Assembly: GCF_000717275.1 (NCBI RefSeq)
Contig: NZ_JNYV01000014.1
Span: 9,495 to 73,494 of the forward strand
Length of the DNA: 64,000 nt
Direction of reading: 5' to 3'
Source: Kitasatospora arboriphila
GTDB lineage: Bacteria; Actinomycetota; Actinomycetes; Mycobacteriales; Mycobacteriaceae
Under the pieces are notes generated by a model. That model was given only the letters and a program-made list of their open reading frames with translations, was not told the origin of the DNA and did not search any database. The position numbers and the translations under genes were made by a program. Shown here one piece after another: positions 9,177 to 19,166 of the stretch (position 1 is its first letter; each line of letters begins with the position of its first letter).

Positions 9177-10874
9177 ATGTGCGCGCAGGTCGGTGAAGTC
9201 ATCGGGTCGATGGGCAGAGCGTTGCAGCCCGCTCCCGGGCCTCTGGCATTCGGCGCGGCGAGCCGCACCCTCGTGGTCGCCGGCGCGGTTGCCGTGGCCG
9301 GCGCGGTGTTCGGTGATCTGGACGCTGTTGGGCTGATCTACTTCGCGACGGCGTGCGCGGTGGCATTCGCTCGGGCCGACACCTATCGCGGGGTGTTCAC
9401 GGCACTCTTGGCCCAAGCCGCCGGCGCTGCGACTGGCCTCGGGATCGCCGCTACGGCACCCCATACGCCGACAGCTCTCGTGATCGCAGCAGCCGCGGCC
9501 GCATTCGTGTCCGGCTGGGTGGGTCCGCTGGGCCCGTCGGCACCCGCGTTCGGCATGATGCTGTCCATCGGGCTGGCATTCGGACAGTTCAGTGGGTCGT
9601 CGTTGCCATGGTGGTCCCAGACCCTGTGGTACCTCACAGGAACTGCAGCTGTCGCGGTGGTCTGGGTGCTCCCCTTGTGGTTGCGGCGTCAGGCTCGCGG
9701 ACGTGACATCGCTGCGGCCGTGCTGGAATCGGCTGCGGACGTATGTGAAGCCATCGGCAGCTCTACCGCGGACCAGGCTCGTTCTCGGCTTGCCGCGGCG
9801 TCGGCGACAGCCCGTACCGCCTCGCGCAACAGTCGGGCCGAGCTGGTGGCCTTCGCTGCGGCTGCGCTGCACTCACACCGGCAACCCGTTCCCCGCACCG
9901 TGGTGACCGCGATCCGGACGGCGGCACAACAGACCAGGGCCGGGATGCCCGTGGCAGTTGCAGTTGACTTCGATACTTCGACGCCTGGCCTCGAAGCCCT
10001 TGCCGACGCCCTGTCTCCCCGACCCACCGAGCCGCCGGCGCCGCCGAACGAGCCGATCATCAAGCGTGTCGCGACCGCAGTGCGCACCCTTGTCTCCACT
10101 GATGCCTTGTTGGCGGGGCTTCGTCTCGGTCTGTGCCTCGCCGTGGCCACTGCGGCGACGATCGCACTGCATGGTGAGAGTCATTCATTCTGGCTACCGC
10201 TGACCGTTGCCGTCGTGGTGCGGCCCGAGTACGCGTCGATCTTCGTTCGGACGGTCAACCGTGTGTGCGGCAGCATCGTGGGGGCGTGTTGCGCCGGCGC
10301 AGTACTCGCAGTCGTCGCATCCGGTGCCGGAGTGGCGCTGGCGGCAGCGGTCGCGCTGGCCTTCGCGGTCCTGACCGCACCGAAGTTGTACGCGCTGAGC
10401 GTGATCGGCGTGACCGCATCGGCTTTGCTGTCGTCGAACATCGGTTCACCCGACCACGTACTCCCACTGCTCCGCGTCCTGGACACGGTTGTGGGCGCCG
10501 CCATCGCCGTCATTGTGGGCTTCCTCCTCTGGCCGCACGCACGCAGATTCAGCGGCGCCGATCGGCTGCGGCAGGCGGTGGACGCGGCGCGCGCCTATCT
10601 GAAGGATGCTGCCGACGGCGCGAGCCCCTCGATTCAGCGAACTCGTGACGACGCCTACCGAATGGTCCACCAGCTACGTGACAACACCGAACGATCCCTG
10701 TCAGAACCACCGCCGGTCAATCGCGCTGCAGGACAGTTGTTTCCACGCACCCTTAAGCTGGAACGTCTTGTCGATGACATCACCGAACTGGCCTTCGCCC
10801 GCGACTCAGGCACCCTGGTCGATGATGATGCCGAGCTCATCGACAAGCGTTTGCGCGCGCTGGAGCACTCGTAG
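9177..10874 (+). CDS. FUSC-family inner-membrane protein (aromatic-acid exporter-like)
   Basis: The 565-residue protein has two halves, each with a cluster of hydrophobic segments (about residues 25-165 and 320-460), separated by soluble stretches. This is the fusaric-acid-resistance/YccS plan. The second membrane block begins FWLPLTVAVVVRPEYASIF and contains GSIVGACCAGAVLA, the conserved FUSC signature region. Members are proposed to export aromatic acids or related compounds. The gene converges with the carotenoid oxygenase, with 28 bp between the stop codons. No regulator is adjacent. Confidence 0.8.
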   Translation: MCAQVGEVIGSMGRALQPAPGPLAFGAASRTLVVAGAVAVAGAVFGDLDAVGLIYFATACAVAFARADTYRGVFTALLAQAAGAATGLGIAATAPHTPTALVIAAAAAAFVSGWVGPLGPSAPAFGMMLSIGLAFGQFSGSSLPWWSQTLWYLTGTAAVAVVWVLPLWLRRQARGRDIAAAVLESAADVCEAIGSSTADQARSRLAAASATARTASRNSRAELVAFAAAALHSHRQPVPRTVVTAIRTAAQQTRAGMPVAVAVDFDTSTPGLEALADALSPRPTEPPAPPNEPIIKRVATAVRTLVSTDALLAGLRLGLCLAVATAATIALHGESHSFWLPLTVAVVVRPEYASIFVRTVNRVCGSIVGACCAGAVLAVVASGAGVALAAAVALAFAVLTAPKLYALSVIGVTASALLSSNIGSPDHVLPLLRVLDTVVGAAIAVIVGFLLWPHARRFSGADRLRQAVDAARAYLKDAADGASPSIQRTRDDAYRMVHQLRDNTERSLSEPPPVNRAAGQLFPRTLKLERLVDDITELAFARDSGTLVDDDAELIDKRLRALEHS

Positions 10875-10902
10875 ACACCGCCCCCATCTCGACACGTCGG
10901 CT

Positions 10903-12303
10903 TTACTGCGGCAGCCAGGTGCCGTGGAGCCCGGCGGGCACTCGGATCGGCAGGGTGATGGTGGCCACTGGTCCTGCTGCAGGGTCGTCGGCCGCGAGTA
11001 GATAGAAGCGTGAGCACATATCCTGCGGATCGGTACCGATCGCCCCCCAGTAGTTGCCGCCGACGCCCGGCATGAAGATAGGTTCGCCAATCGCCACCCC
11101 GGGTGAGTAACAACTCTCGGAGCCACGCGTCAGATCGTGAAACCACAAGCTATCGAGATCGTTGCTGTCCGTGTCGGCCTTGCCGACCGCGGCGATGACG
11201 TCATGGTGTGTGGTGACGCGGCGGTCGTCGATGCGGGGGAACTCGAGATTAGTGCGTTCGCTGACCCTGGTGCGGCTGACGGCACCGGTCGCCGGATTGC
11301 ACACAGCGCGCGTGAGATAGGAGACATTGGGCGTGGTGGCCGACGCGAAACCAGAGGGGTAGCTCCACTCGATGTAGTCGACCATGACTGTTCCGTCGGG
11401 ATTGTCGAAGGCGTTGGCGAAGTGCCATACCCAGAAGGGATCGGTGTGTATCCACCGAACGGGGCCGCCGTCCCGTGGTATGAACGCGATGCGGGTGCCG
11501 TCGTCCGGACGCCATGACAACAGAGCCCCGCCCATCATGGCTCGCTCGAGGTCGAATACCAGAGGGTTGACGAACAACACGACATAAGCGTCGGTCAGCG
11601 CCATGTCGTGGATCATCATCGGCGCGTCGAGCCCGTCGACAGCGGTGGGCGGGCGGAGCTGCTGCCCGTCCGCGCCAACACTTGACCAGGTCAGATATGG
11701 CGCCTCCAGGGTGTAGTTGAACAAAACCATCTCTCCGGTGCGCGGATCTATCTTCGGGTGGGCCGTACTACCTACCCGCATAGCGCCGTCACAGTCTTCC
11801 TGGCCCAATGTCGCCAAGCTGGTGCGGTCGAGGCGGTACGGTTTGTCGGCTTCAGCCATCGCCATGAGACGCCCCGCGTGCTCGACGATATTGATATCGG
11901 GTAAGTGTCGAACGGTGCCGGCGAGTTCATCGCCCACTGCGCTGGCCGGCGGTGTGTAGCCATCGGTAAGACCCGACCAAACAGCTTGTCCTGCTTGTTC
12001 TTCGAACCGGACCATTGGGGTACGGACAAATCGATTACTGTAACTGGCCCGACCCCCGTCGAATGTGATGCGGTGCACCATCGCATCCCCGTCGAGGGGA
12101 TAAAGGAACGATCCGATGGGGTCAAAGCGGGGGTTAGGGCCGTTACGCAGGTAACTGCCGTACAGGTCAGCGGGGAGCTCACCGATAATGTCGAGATCTG
12201 CGACATCAACCTCGGTGCGCTGAGGGGCGTAAACACCCGTGAGATGGGCATGGTGAGCGAGGTCGACCGGTTCGGGACGGTTGGGGTCAGGGTGTGCAAT
12301 CAC
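10903..12303 (-). CDS. carotenoid cleavage oxygenase (RPE65/CCD family)
   Basis: Non-haem iron dioxygenase of the seven-bladed propeller family, cleaving carotenoids, apocarotenoids or stilbenes. The 466 residues are full length. Candidate iron histidines lie in GSTAHPKIDP, MIHDMALTDAY, FWVWHFANAF and the C-terminal PAGLHGTWLP. LRNGPNPRFDP near the N-terminus is typical. The start is a GTG at 12303 with AGGAC upstream. No carotenoid synthesis genes are in the window, so it may act on an imported compound such as a stilbene. This last point is speculation. Confidence 0.9.
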   Translation of the reverse strand: MIAHPDPNRPEPVDLAHHAHLTGVYAPQRTEVDVADLDIIGELPADLYGSYLRNGPNPRFDPIGSFLYPLDGDAMVHRITFDGGRASYSNRFVRTPMVRFEEQAGQAVWSGLTDGYTPPASAVGDELAGTVRHLPDINIVEHAGRLMAMAEADKPYRLDRTSLATLGQEDCDGAMRVGSTAHPKIDPRTGEMVLFNYTLEAPYLTWSSVGADGQQLRPPTAVDGLDAPMMIHDMALTDAYVVLFVNPLVFDLERAMMGGALLSWRPDDGTRIAFIPRDGGPVRWIHTDPFWVWHFANAFDNPDGTVMVDYIEWSYPSGFASATTPNVSYLTRAVCNPATGAVSRTRVSERTNLEFPRIDDRRVTTHHDVIAAVGKADTDSNDLDSLWFHDLTRGSESCYSPGVAIGEPIFMPGVGGNYWGAIGTDPQDMCSRFYLLAADDPAAGPVATITLPIRVPAGLHGTWLPQ

Positions 12304-12351
12304 GGGTCTGTCCTATCCGGGGGAAGAAGGTGGTGTGCTGTTGGCCTGCTA

Positions 12352-12953
12352 CTACAGCGTCATTTGCCGGCGCGGGTGGTACGGACGCACGGCGATGGCG
12401 TGGGTGCGTTTGATAGCGACGATGATTAGAGCGACGGGATGACCCAGTTCAGCAAAACGCTGCCGGGGTGCCCCCTGCGGCGGTGTCGATGGCTGCCAGG
12501 ATGCCGGCGATGGTGTGGGAGATGGCCACGACGAAGATGACCCCAGCCCCACATCAGGCTGAGGGAACGGTTTGGCCCGAATAACTGGTGCATGCCACAG
12601 GCTTGGGTCGACGGTCTCGCGGGCGTACTGCTCGGTAAACGGGATCGTGAACGCCGAGATGGCCACGACCGCCGCGAGGATGAAATTTGATCCACCCCGG
12701 CCGAAGTGGACAAGCAACTCATCGACGTGATGATCACCGCCCGCCGCGAGTGCAGCAATGCCACCAAAGGTGACGATGCCAGCAACATCGAGGATCTTCC
12801 AACTGTGCGCACGGTCTCGTACACCGTCAAAGCCACTGCCGCCAGACAAGCACCGAGGGCTGCCAGGGCCACATGATCGGCACCGACACGCTCACCAATC
12901 ACGGCGAACAGAATCCAGGGGCCCAGTCCGAGGACCATTGTTTTGGCGTTCAA
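12352..12953 (-). pseudogene. integral membrane protein gene broken by several frameshifts
   Basis: Reading different frames in turn gives a protein parallel to the intact neighbour at 13749. The start MNAKTMVLGLGPWILFAV is in one frame from 12953. GIVTFGGIAALAAGGDHHVD and AISAFTIPFTEQYARE are in a second frame. A segment around NRSLSLMWGWG, a further hydrophobic stretch and a final PVALIIVAIKRTHAIAV follow in alternating frames to the stop at 12352. At least three shifts are needed. The matching landmark in the intact paralogue is VTVPFTELYARQ. I infer a dead copy from an old duplication; function of the family is unknown. Confidence 0.7.
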
Positions 12954-13089
12954 GTCGAGTCCTTAGGGTGCTACGAACGACGTCTGGATAACTATGCGCT
13001 GCAGCGGAGGCGCACTCATCTGCGTCATGACAGAGATTTCTCCGCCAACCGCGTCGCTGGTGCGCGGCGCCGAGCACACGCTGCGCGGC

Positions 13090-13560
13090 GAGGCATCGAC
13101 TGAGGTGTCGGAGACCGTCGATAACCTGGCCACGACGACGGCGGCCAGGTCGACTCAGGTTCGCAGCCCCAGAGTGGTCACAGCAGGCGAACCATGGGTT
13201 TGCACCGTTCTATGCGAGATCTTTTGGCGGACCTCAGCTTTCGCCGCCGAGTGAGTCCGGTAGCGGCCAGCTCGGCAACGGTGCCCTCGGGTGCTCCAAG
13301 TTGTCCCACCCACTGGCCGGGCGATGTACCGCGGTCGCCTCCACGCGCAGACCCGACGCGCGCAGCCCGGACACCACCCGATTCGTCGGGACACCCTGTT
13401 CTTGTCATGCTCAAACGCCGTGGGCACGTGGGCGGGAGTGGCTTTGTCGCCGACTCGCGCCGCGGCGCAGGCTGCTTCTTGTCCAACCGGCGGGCGTCAC
13501 CGAGTAGTGCGCCCCGCTCGTGGCCGTTCGTGCTCACGCGAGCGCGGTGGGCCTGATGGA
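13090..13560 (-). pseudogene. relic of a LuxR-type regulator (C-terminal HTH)
   Basis: On the minus strand GTVAELAATGLT (about 13250-13290) is the start of a LuxR DNA-binding domain. After a frameshift, ISHRTVQTHGSPAVTTLGLR (about 13145-13205) is the recognition helix region. A stop follows LGLRT at about 13142 where intact members continue. Upstream frames hold shorter pieces similar to the end of the sensor part of the intact LuxR at 21013, whose C-terminus reads TRTVQTHVSRALRKLGLRTR. No intact reading frame remains. Confidence 0.6.
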
Positions 13561-13748
13561 GTGGGGTTCGCCGTGTATCGCCCGCGCCACGGTGCCCGGC
13601 CTGGTGCGTTGGCTGTCAGCCGATGGACTCGGTACACCTCGGTGCGTCGCTGGCAGGGAAATCTGCGTGCTGTGACCGATGAATAGGCGCGCCCGACGGC
13701 CCAGGATGACGTCACACCCCATGTGCAGCAACTGTAAGGAGGGCAGCG

Positions 13749-14342
13749 ATGCGTTTACCCGGGTTCGCCGTCGGTCTCGCCCCGTGGCTGCTGTTTCTGG
13801 TTTTGCCTCATGACCTCGCCGGCTCTGGACCGGTAGCGGCGGCCCTGACAGCGGCGGCCGTGGCCACCACGCTGACCATGTGGACCAAAAGTTTGGGCGG
13901 TCTCAATGTCCTCGCTGCCGCGGGGGCCGCGACGTTTGCTGCCATCGCCGTGGCCGGCGGCATCGGTGGTACGGCCACTCGCCGGTGGTTGACCGACTTC
14001 TCACCTGCTACCGCCCTATTCGTCCTGGCAGCGGTCATGCTGCTGTCGGTGGTCACAGTGCCATTTACAGAGCTGTATGCACGTCAGGCACTACCAAAAG
14101 ACTATTGGGGGTCCCCCCAGCTACGCGCAATCAATTATAGGATTAGCCTCGTGTGGGCCTATACCACGCTGGCCGCCGCTCTCAGTGTGGTTGGTGCTCA
14201 GTTCTTCTCCCGTCATCTGTTCGACAAGCCGGGAACCTACCTCGTGTACACCTTGTCGTGGCTCATCCCGATACTGTTGATACTGATGGCGTTTCGTTAT
14301 ACCCAGATCACCACGCGCGGCAGGCACAGCACACCACCATGA
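13749..14342 (+). CDS. small integral membrane protein of unknown function
   Basis: The 197-residue protein has about six hydrophobic segments, starting with FAVGLAPWLLFLVL and ending with LSWLIPILLILMAF. A conserved-looking loop, VTVPFTELYARQALP, lies near the middle. GGAGGG sits 7 bp upstream of the ATG. I do not recognise the family. Its only visible relative is the broken copy on the opposite strand at 12352-12953. The two copies flank the LuxR relic, so a membrane protein plus LuxR unit may once have been duplicated here. Confidence 0.75.
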   Translation: MRLPGFAVGLAPWLLFLVLPHDLAGSGPVAAALTAAAVATTLTMWTKSLGGLNVLAAAGAATFAAIAVAGGIGGTATRRWLTDFSPATALFVLAAVMLLSVVTVPFTELYARQALPKDYWGSPQLRAINYRISLVWAYTTLAAALSVVGAQFFSRHLFDKPGTYLVYTLSWLIPILLILMAFRYTQITTRGRHSTPP

Positions 14343-15278
14343 CGCGGCGCCAGCTTGAGACCACAGTAAATGAACCGCAATTCTCACGAAAAGGCCCTGG
14401 TGGCATCAACTCTGCACTGCAATACCGCGAGCACGCGCACTGCCTCTACACTCGCCCGTCGCCAGCGGTGAGCGTCATCGTCGGCCTGTCCCCGCCACGG
14501 CATGGCGTCGGGGCTCGTCGGAACTTAGCGCACGACCGGCGATCGTAGACCCCATAACCCCGATGGGCCGGGCCCATTTGTCGCACTGACTAGCGCATCG
14601 CGGCAATGCTCTCCGGCCCACCCGTGACGTACTCGGCTACCAGGCAGACACGCGCTGCGCCGGGCCGGGTCGCCATGCCCAGAACCGGGGCCCCAAGCAC
14701 TGACACTGTGTGCGCGTCGCGCACCGGGTGCACACGACGACGTCGGTAGATCAATGGGGTTTACGTGGCACTCAGCATCAGCGAAACGATTGCCGCGCAG
14801 GGATGACTGTTGCCACCTGTGGCCGAGGCGGTCTGCGACGCGGTCACACCCCCGACAATGCAAGGCCACTGCCCGCACCCGACCGCGCAATCGCCGTGGG
14901 TGCGACAGCCGGAACCTCTGGGGGCGGTACGAGTTTTCTAGCAGCGTCATCGGTATGCCTCGCTTCTGCGGCGCGGGTCTGGCAGCAAAACATACGTCAA
15001 CGCGCAGACGAACGTAGCCGCCGCGACCGACAAACTCGTCGTAGCAGTTCAGGACAACCAGACACAGGACCAACCTCGTGACCACGAAAAACCCTCAAGC
15101 TTAGGCGGTTCGCGCGTTGACGTCACTCACGGCCGCGGCGCCGCGACCCTCGGATCCCATGGTTTCTCCAACGCCCTTGATTGCGAATGCTATCGACACC
15201 CATGGACTACCCGCGCACGAGACCCACATCAAACATCGTGCAACGGAATGACATTCAGAGACAACACTAGGAATAGGC
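14343..15278. other. intergenic stretch of about 940 bp with one possible relic
   Basis: No intact gene is visible. On the minus strand, between a stop at 14590-14592 and an in-frame stop near 14758, a frame reads HTVSVLGAPVLGMATRPGAA and LVAEYVTGGPESIAAMR. This has protein-like composition but no credible start. It may be the end of a decayed gene, and I cannot name the family. The longer frame over 14525-15085 has shadow-like composition. Confidence 0.35.
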
Positions 15279-16661
15279 ATGACCGTCACCACCCCCTCGT
15301 CCTCATCATCGTTCGAGTCATCTCCATTAGACCGGCTCATCAAGACCGTCACCGGTCCCGTGCTGACCCCCGCAGATTCAGGCTTCGCCACCGAGATCGC
15401 GGGGTTCAATCTCGCGACGACACCGGTGCCGGCGTTGGTGGTCGGCGCCCGAAACGCGGCAGATGTCGCAGCAGCACTGCAGTATGCCCGCGAGGTCGGA
15501 CTCAGGGTCGGCGTCCGCGCTACCGGCCATGGCCCGACCACCGAGGGCACCGACTACCTCACCATCACCACCGGGCGCATGAACCAGGTCGTGGTCGACC
15601 CGGTACAGCGACTGGCCCGTGTGGGTGCCGGAGCTCGGTGGAGTGATGTAGTCGCTCACACCGCGCCATATGGTCTCACCGGCGTGGTGGGGTCCGCATC
15701 GGCCGTAGGAGTGGTCGGTTACACCCTTGGCGGGGGCTTGAGTCCGTTGGGCCGCGCCTACGGCTACGCGGCCGACCATGTGCGATCGCTGGAGGTCGTC
15801 ACCCCGGACGGGAACATCCGACGTGTCGACGCAGGTGCAGAGCCGGACCTGTTCTGGGCTCTGCGCGGCGGCCGCGACGGGCTGGGTGTGGTGACCTCGA
15901 TCGAGTTCGAGCTCGTTGAGCTCAACGCGGTCTTCGGTGGCGGTTTGTTCTTTGCCGGATCAGCGGCGCCCGCGGTGCTCGAGGCATGGCGGCTGTGGGC
16001 CCCCACCCTGCCCGAGGAGGCCGGCACCTCGGTGGCACTGCTGCATCTACCACCCGATCCACAACTGCCCCCGGTGCTGCGCGGCCAGTGCGTCGTGCAC
16101 CTACGGTTCACCTACATAGGAGACCCGCTGGTAGGCGCTGATCTTTTGGCAGCGATGCGCACGGTTGGTCCGATCGTGCTCGATGAGGTCGGACAGATGC
16201 CTGTCGCCGCGCTCGACAGCGTGCACCGCGATCCCGTAGGTCCGATGCCGGCGATCGACAGCTCATTAGGGTTATCCGAACTGCCCGCGCCCGCCGTTGC
16301 CGCGGTCATCGAACATGCCGGCAAGCAGGCAAAGACCGCACTCTCGATCGTCGAAATTCGGCTCATGGGAGGCAAACTCGACCACCCGCAGGGCGTTGCA
16401 AACTCGGTTACCGGCCGCGGATGCGCATTCCATGTCATCGCGATCGCACCCGCCGCCGGGCCGCTCGGCCACCTCGCACCCGCCCACACCACAGCCGTGA
16501 CCGACGCTCTACGCCCGTGGTCCACCGGGGCTGTACTCAACTTCGCCGGCGGTGTGCGCTGGGCCGAGCGCAGCGCGCTGTGGTCCCCCGAAGACCGCGC
16601 CCGGCTCGCGCACGTTAGATCAGCCTACGACCCCCACGGCGTCATGCGCGTCGCACCCTGA
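15279..16661 (+). CDS. FAD-binding oxidoreductase, VAO/PCMH (berberine-bridge-like) family
   Basis: Flavoprotein oxidase or dehydrogenase with an N-terminal FAD-binding PCMH domain (about 45-215) and a C-terminal substrate/BBE region. The likely 8-alpha FAD-linking histidine is in VRATGHGPTTEG. The second covalent position, a cysteine in bicovalent enzymes, is serine here (GVVGSASAVGVVGYTLGGG), so single covalent attachment is expected. The C-terminus AYDPHGVMRV is the usual end motif. No signal peptide is seen, so the protein is probably cytoplasmic. Substrate unknown. A secreted-protein gene follows 48 bp downstream. Confidence 0.88.
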   Translation: MTVTTPSSSSSFESSPLDRLIKTVTGPVLTPADSGFATEIAGFNLATTPVPALVVGARNAADVAAALQYAREVGLRVGVRATGHGPTTEGTDYLTITTGRMNQVVVDPVQRLARVGAGARWSDVVAHTAPYGLTGVVGSASAVGVVGYTLGGGLSPLGRAYGYAADHVRSLEVVTPDGNIRRVDAGAEPDLFWALRGGRDGLGVVTSIEFELVELNAVFGGGLFFAGSAAPAVLEAWRLWAPTLPEEAGTSVALLHLPPDPQLPPVLRGQCVVHLRFTYIGDPLVGADLLAAMRTVGPIVLDEVGQMPVAALDSVHRDPVGPMPAIDSSLGLSELPAPAVAAVIEHAGKQAKTALSIVEIRLMGGKLDHPQGVANSVTGRGCAFHVIAIAPAAGPLGHLAPAHTTAVTDALRPWSTGAVLNFAGGVRWAERSALWSPEDRARLAHVRSAYDPHGVMRVAP

Positions 16662-16709
16662 CCACTGAAAATCCCAGCGTCCGCACGCTGCAACCCAGAA
16701 AGAAATGAC

Positions 16710-17201
16710 ATGAACACATATCCATCGATATCGCGCTGCAGCATCGTTGCAGTTGCGAGTTGCTCCATCGCCACCGCAGGACTGCTTGCTGCGGGCCCAG
16801 CGACGGCCGACCCGGCCGGCTCCTACCCCTTGTCCAGCTCGTCCTATTCGATCAGCCCAGCAAGTCATTCCACCCACACCGGATACTGCGCCGACGGCTA
16901 CCACGTATCGGGCCAGTGGAAAGCAGGTGGTCACCTCGCAGGACCTCTGAACGCCCTGCCCCCTGAGCACCGCGAAAAGGCGCCCTTCTACGCCAATCTG
17001 ACTGACAGCAACCAAGTGTGGAACGCAGACGTCAGCGCTCACGGCGATTGGATCAGCGTCTGGGACTACTCCGGACAGCAACTAAACGGAACCGATTCCC
17101 ACGGCAACGCCACCTATCAGGGCGTGAGCGTCACCCTCTACAACAGCTCCCTGATCTCCCACCACGACGGCTCGTTCAGCTGGGTGTGCGACCCCAACTG
17201 A
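16710..17201 (+). CDS. small secreted protein of unknown function
   Basis: The 163-residue protein starts with a signal peptide whose hydrophobic core is IVAVASCSIATAGLLAAG. A likely cleavage site follows ATA before DPAGS. The mature part has two cysteines (in GYCADGYHV and SWVCDPN), which could form a disulfide, and is rich in serine, histidine and aromatic residues. I recognise no domain. AGAAAG lies close upstream of the ATG. Confidence 0.7.
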   Translation: MNTYPSISRCSIVAVASCSIATAGLLAAGPATADPAGSYPLSSSSYSISPASHSTHTGYCADGYHVSGQWKAGGHLAGPLNALPPEHREKAPFYANLTDSNQVWNADVSAHGDWISVWDYSGQQLNGTDSHGNATYQGVSVTLYNSSLISHHDGSFSWVCDPN

Positions 17202-17461
17202 CCGCCAACAACGTGCTAGACGATGTCCTGTGCAAGGCACGCTACCTGGCGATCAGCCCATCGCCGCGATCGCACACGTCACTCCAACCGAGTCAACCCA
17301 ACTATCGCCGGTGCACCCCTCACAGCACGCGGTGATCGACCCAGCCTGCGGCAGATGGCGACGACGTCGCACCATCAACTCGCACGCCTCACCCACTCGT
17401 GTTGCGCCCACACCACGTACCTCACCGATCAGAACCTTTGGGTCTCAACAGAAATGGACCT

Positions 17462-17791
17462 ATGAACCCCACCAAACATTTCGCCGCTGCCGCCGCGTGC
17501 GGGGCAGCTATTGTTCTCTCGGCCGGATGCTCGACCGGCGACCCGACACCGACATCCCCATCATCGAGTTCGGCGACGTCGACTACCAGCACGGCATCGA
17601 CCACCGACAGTGGGGGCAGCGGCGGGACAACGGTCACCCCTACCGCCGGCCCGACCCACGGCGCCACAACCGCTCCTCCCCCACCGCCGACTGAGTCGAT
17701 TCTGACCGGCGTCACCCGGGAAACGATTCTGACAGGTGTCACCCAGGACCCCACCCTCACGGGCGTGACCCCGGTCCAACCGTCGAACTAG
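17462..17791 (+). CDS. small lipoprotein with C-terminal LTGVT repeats
   Basis: The 109-residue protein has a lipobox (IVLSAGC), predicting lipid attachment at the cysteine near residue 23. A long Ser/Thr/Pro/Gly-rich linker follows. The end carries three copies of an LTGVT unit spaced 10 and 9 residues apart (ILTGVTRET, ILTGVTQDPT, LTGVTPVQP). The linker is a typical wall-spanning spacer. The ribosome site is weak, but ATG 17462 is the only start giving a signal peptide. Function unknown. Confidence 0.65.
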   Translation: MNPTKHFAAAAACGAAIVLSAGCSTGDPTPTSPSSSSATSTTSTASTTDSGGSGGTTVTPTAGPTHGATTAPPPPPTESILTGVTRETILTGVTQDPTLTGVTPVQPSN

Positions 17792-17816
17792 CACTGCCGG
17801 GCGATACCGCACACGG

Positions 17817-19166
17817 TCACCTCGACGGGACCGGCAAGGGATCTAGCGAGTTACCCGGCCCGATGGACGAGCACTCATCCGGTTCGCCTGCCCTGACAAA
17901 ATGTTGGTGGAGGAACACTGCCGCGTCACGCTGGAAAGGGACGTAGGCGTCGCCGTGGTTGAGACCGTTGTAGCGCATGAAGTTCACCGACACCCCTCTT
18001 GTGCAGTACGTATGGGCGAGGCCTTGTACGTCGTCGGTCACCATCACCCCATCACCGGTGACGTCGCTGTGCCCGACCGCGAGAAACAAGGGCGTCTGGG
18101 GCGTTCCGGCTGAGCTCATGATGTTGTCGTTGATGGCGCTGACCACCTCGGGTACTTGCAGAAGCGATGTGTAGGGGTCGGTGACCATCTGGGAATCGGT
18201 GAGTCCGGGATAGTCAGCTACGAACTCGGCGATGCATTGGTGCTGGACACGGTTGACCAGGTCGGTGCCGTAGGCAGATAGAAAGGTCGATGTGTCGAGG
18301 TCGTAGGCGCGGCTATAAGCGGTCACCAGCGCGGGGATGACACCCGACCAGTTCGTGCTACCGCTGATGTAGGGCAGGTTGTGGGCCAAGTCGACAGGTA
18401 GTCCTCCCGCGGCCGCGGCCACGATAGTGAGTTCGGGTGCGTACGTGGGCGCCACCTCGGCGCCGTAGTCGGTGGGTACCGACCCACCGGAGTAGCCGAC
18501 AAGACCGACTGGGGTGGTGGCCGGCATGCCCAGCACCGCTTCGGTGGCCCGGACACCATCAAGGGCTGCGTAGCCCGATTGGCGTCCGATGGTCCATTCC
18601 AGTTGCTGGCCTTCATAATCGGGCACGCTGACGGTGTAGCCGGCAGCGAGGTATCCGGCGATCACAGATTGTTCGATCAGCCCCAGCCTGTTGGGGTTGT
18701 TGCCCTGCAGGGTGTACGACGGGTCGCATTGCGAGCCCAGCGCGTCATACGCCACGTGGTAGGACACGATGGCCGAGTTCACGTTCGGTGTGATCGGACG
18801 AAAAATGGTCGTGACGGTCGTTACCGGATCGCCGTGTTGATCAGTGGTGCGATATAGCGCCTGCGTGCCCACGATCGGTGTCCTCAGATCGCCGGCAGCG
18901 AAGGCGATGGGGCGGGTGCGCAACACTGTTCCCGGATCCACCGACTCCAGGGGCCCAGCGTAGGTGTAGAACGGATCGTTGCTGGGCAACGGCGCGGCCG
19001 ATGCTGTCCCCGCGGTGTAGTTCGCCGTCACCGGCGCCAGGAGTACAGCGGTCACCACGCTCACCACTGCGCCGACGACACCGCGCGTTACCCGCGCCCT
19101 GGCAGTGCCAAGTCGCCCCGGCCGTGGTGGCTGCCGACGCCTTCTAGGTGGTACGGGTGTCTTCAT
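17817..19166 (-). CDS. secretory lipase (LIP family, alpha/beta hydrolase)
   Basis: Exported esterase/lipase of about 449 residues. The N-terminus is a long basic region followed by a hydrophobic stretch (VVGAVVSVVTAVLLAPVTA), a Sec signal or anchor. The nucleophile elbow is VGYSGGSVPTDYG. A late GLNHGDAYVPF supplies a plausible catalytic histidine and LAVGHSDVTGDG a candidate acid region. ATG 19166 is chosen because AGGAG lies just upstream; the frame is open to 19259. Actinobacterial homologues hydrolyse triacylglycerols or other esters outside the cell. Transcribed towards the LTGVT lipoprotein, with 25 bp between the stops. Confidence 0.87.
   Translation of the reverse strand: MKTPVPPRRRRQPPRPGRLGTARARVTRGVVGAVVSVVTAVLLAPVTANYTAGTASAAPLPSNDPFYTYAGPLESVDPGTVLRTRPIAFAAGDLRTPIVGTQALYRTTDQHGDPVTTVTTIFRPITPNVNSAIVSYHVAYDALGSQCDPSYTLQGNNPNRLGLIEQSVIAGYLAAGYTVSVPDYEGQQLEWTIGRQSGYAALDGVRATEAVLGMPATTPVGLVGYSGGSVPTDYGAEVAPTYAPELTIVAAAAGGLPVDLAHNLPYISGSTNWSGVIPALVTAYSRAYDLDTSTFLSAYGTDLVNRVQHQCIAEFVADYPGLTDSQMVTDPYTSLLQVPEVVSAINDNIMSSAGTPQTPLFLAVGHSDVTGDGVMVTDDVQGLAHTYCTRGVSVNFMRYNGLNHGDAYVPFQRDAAVFLHQHFVRAGEPDECSSIGPGNSLDPLPVPSR

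Noticed and set aside
14525..15085. Minus-strand open frame of 186 codons
   Set aside because: Arg/Cys/His-rich with no recognisable features; the more protein-like segment here is in a different frame.
17550..17760. Short LTGVT-coding repeats considered as a tandem DNA repeat or CRISPR-like array
   Set aside because: The units are imperfect at DNA level, only three, and lie in frame inside a lipoprotein gene.
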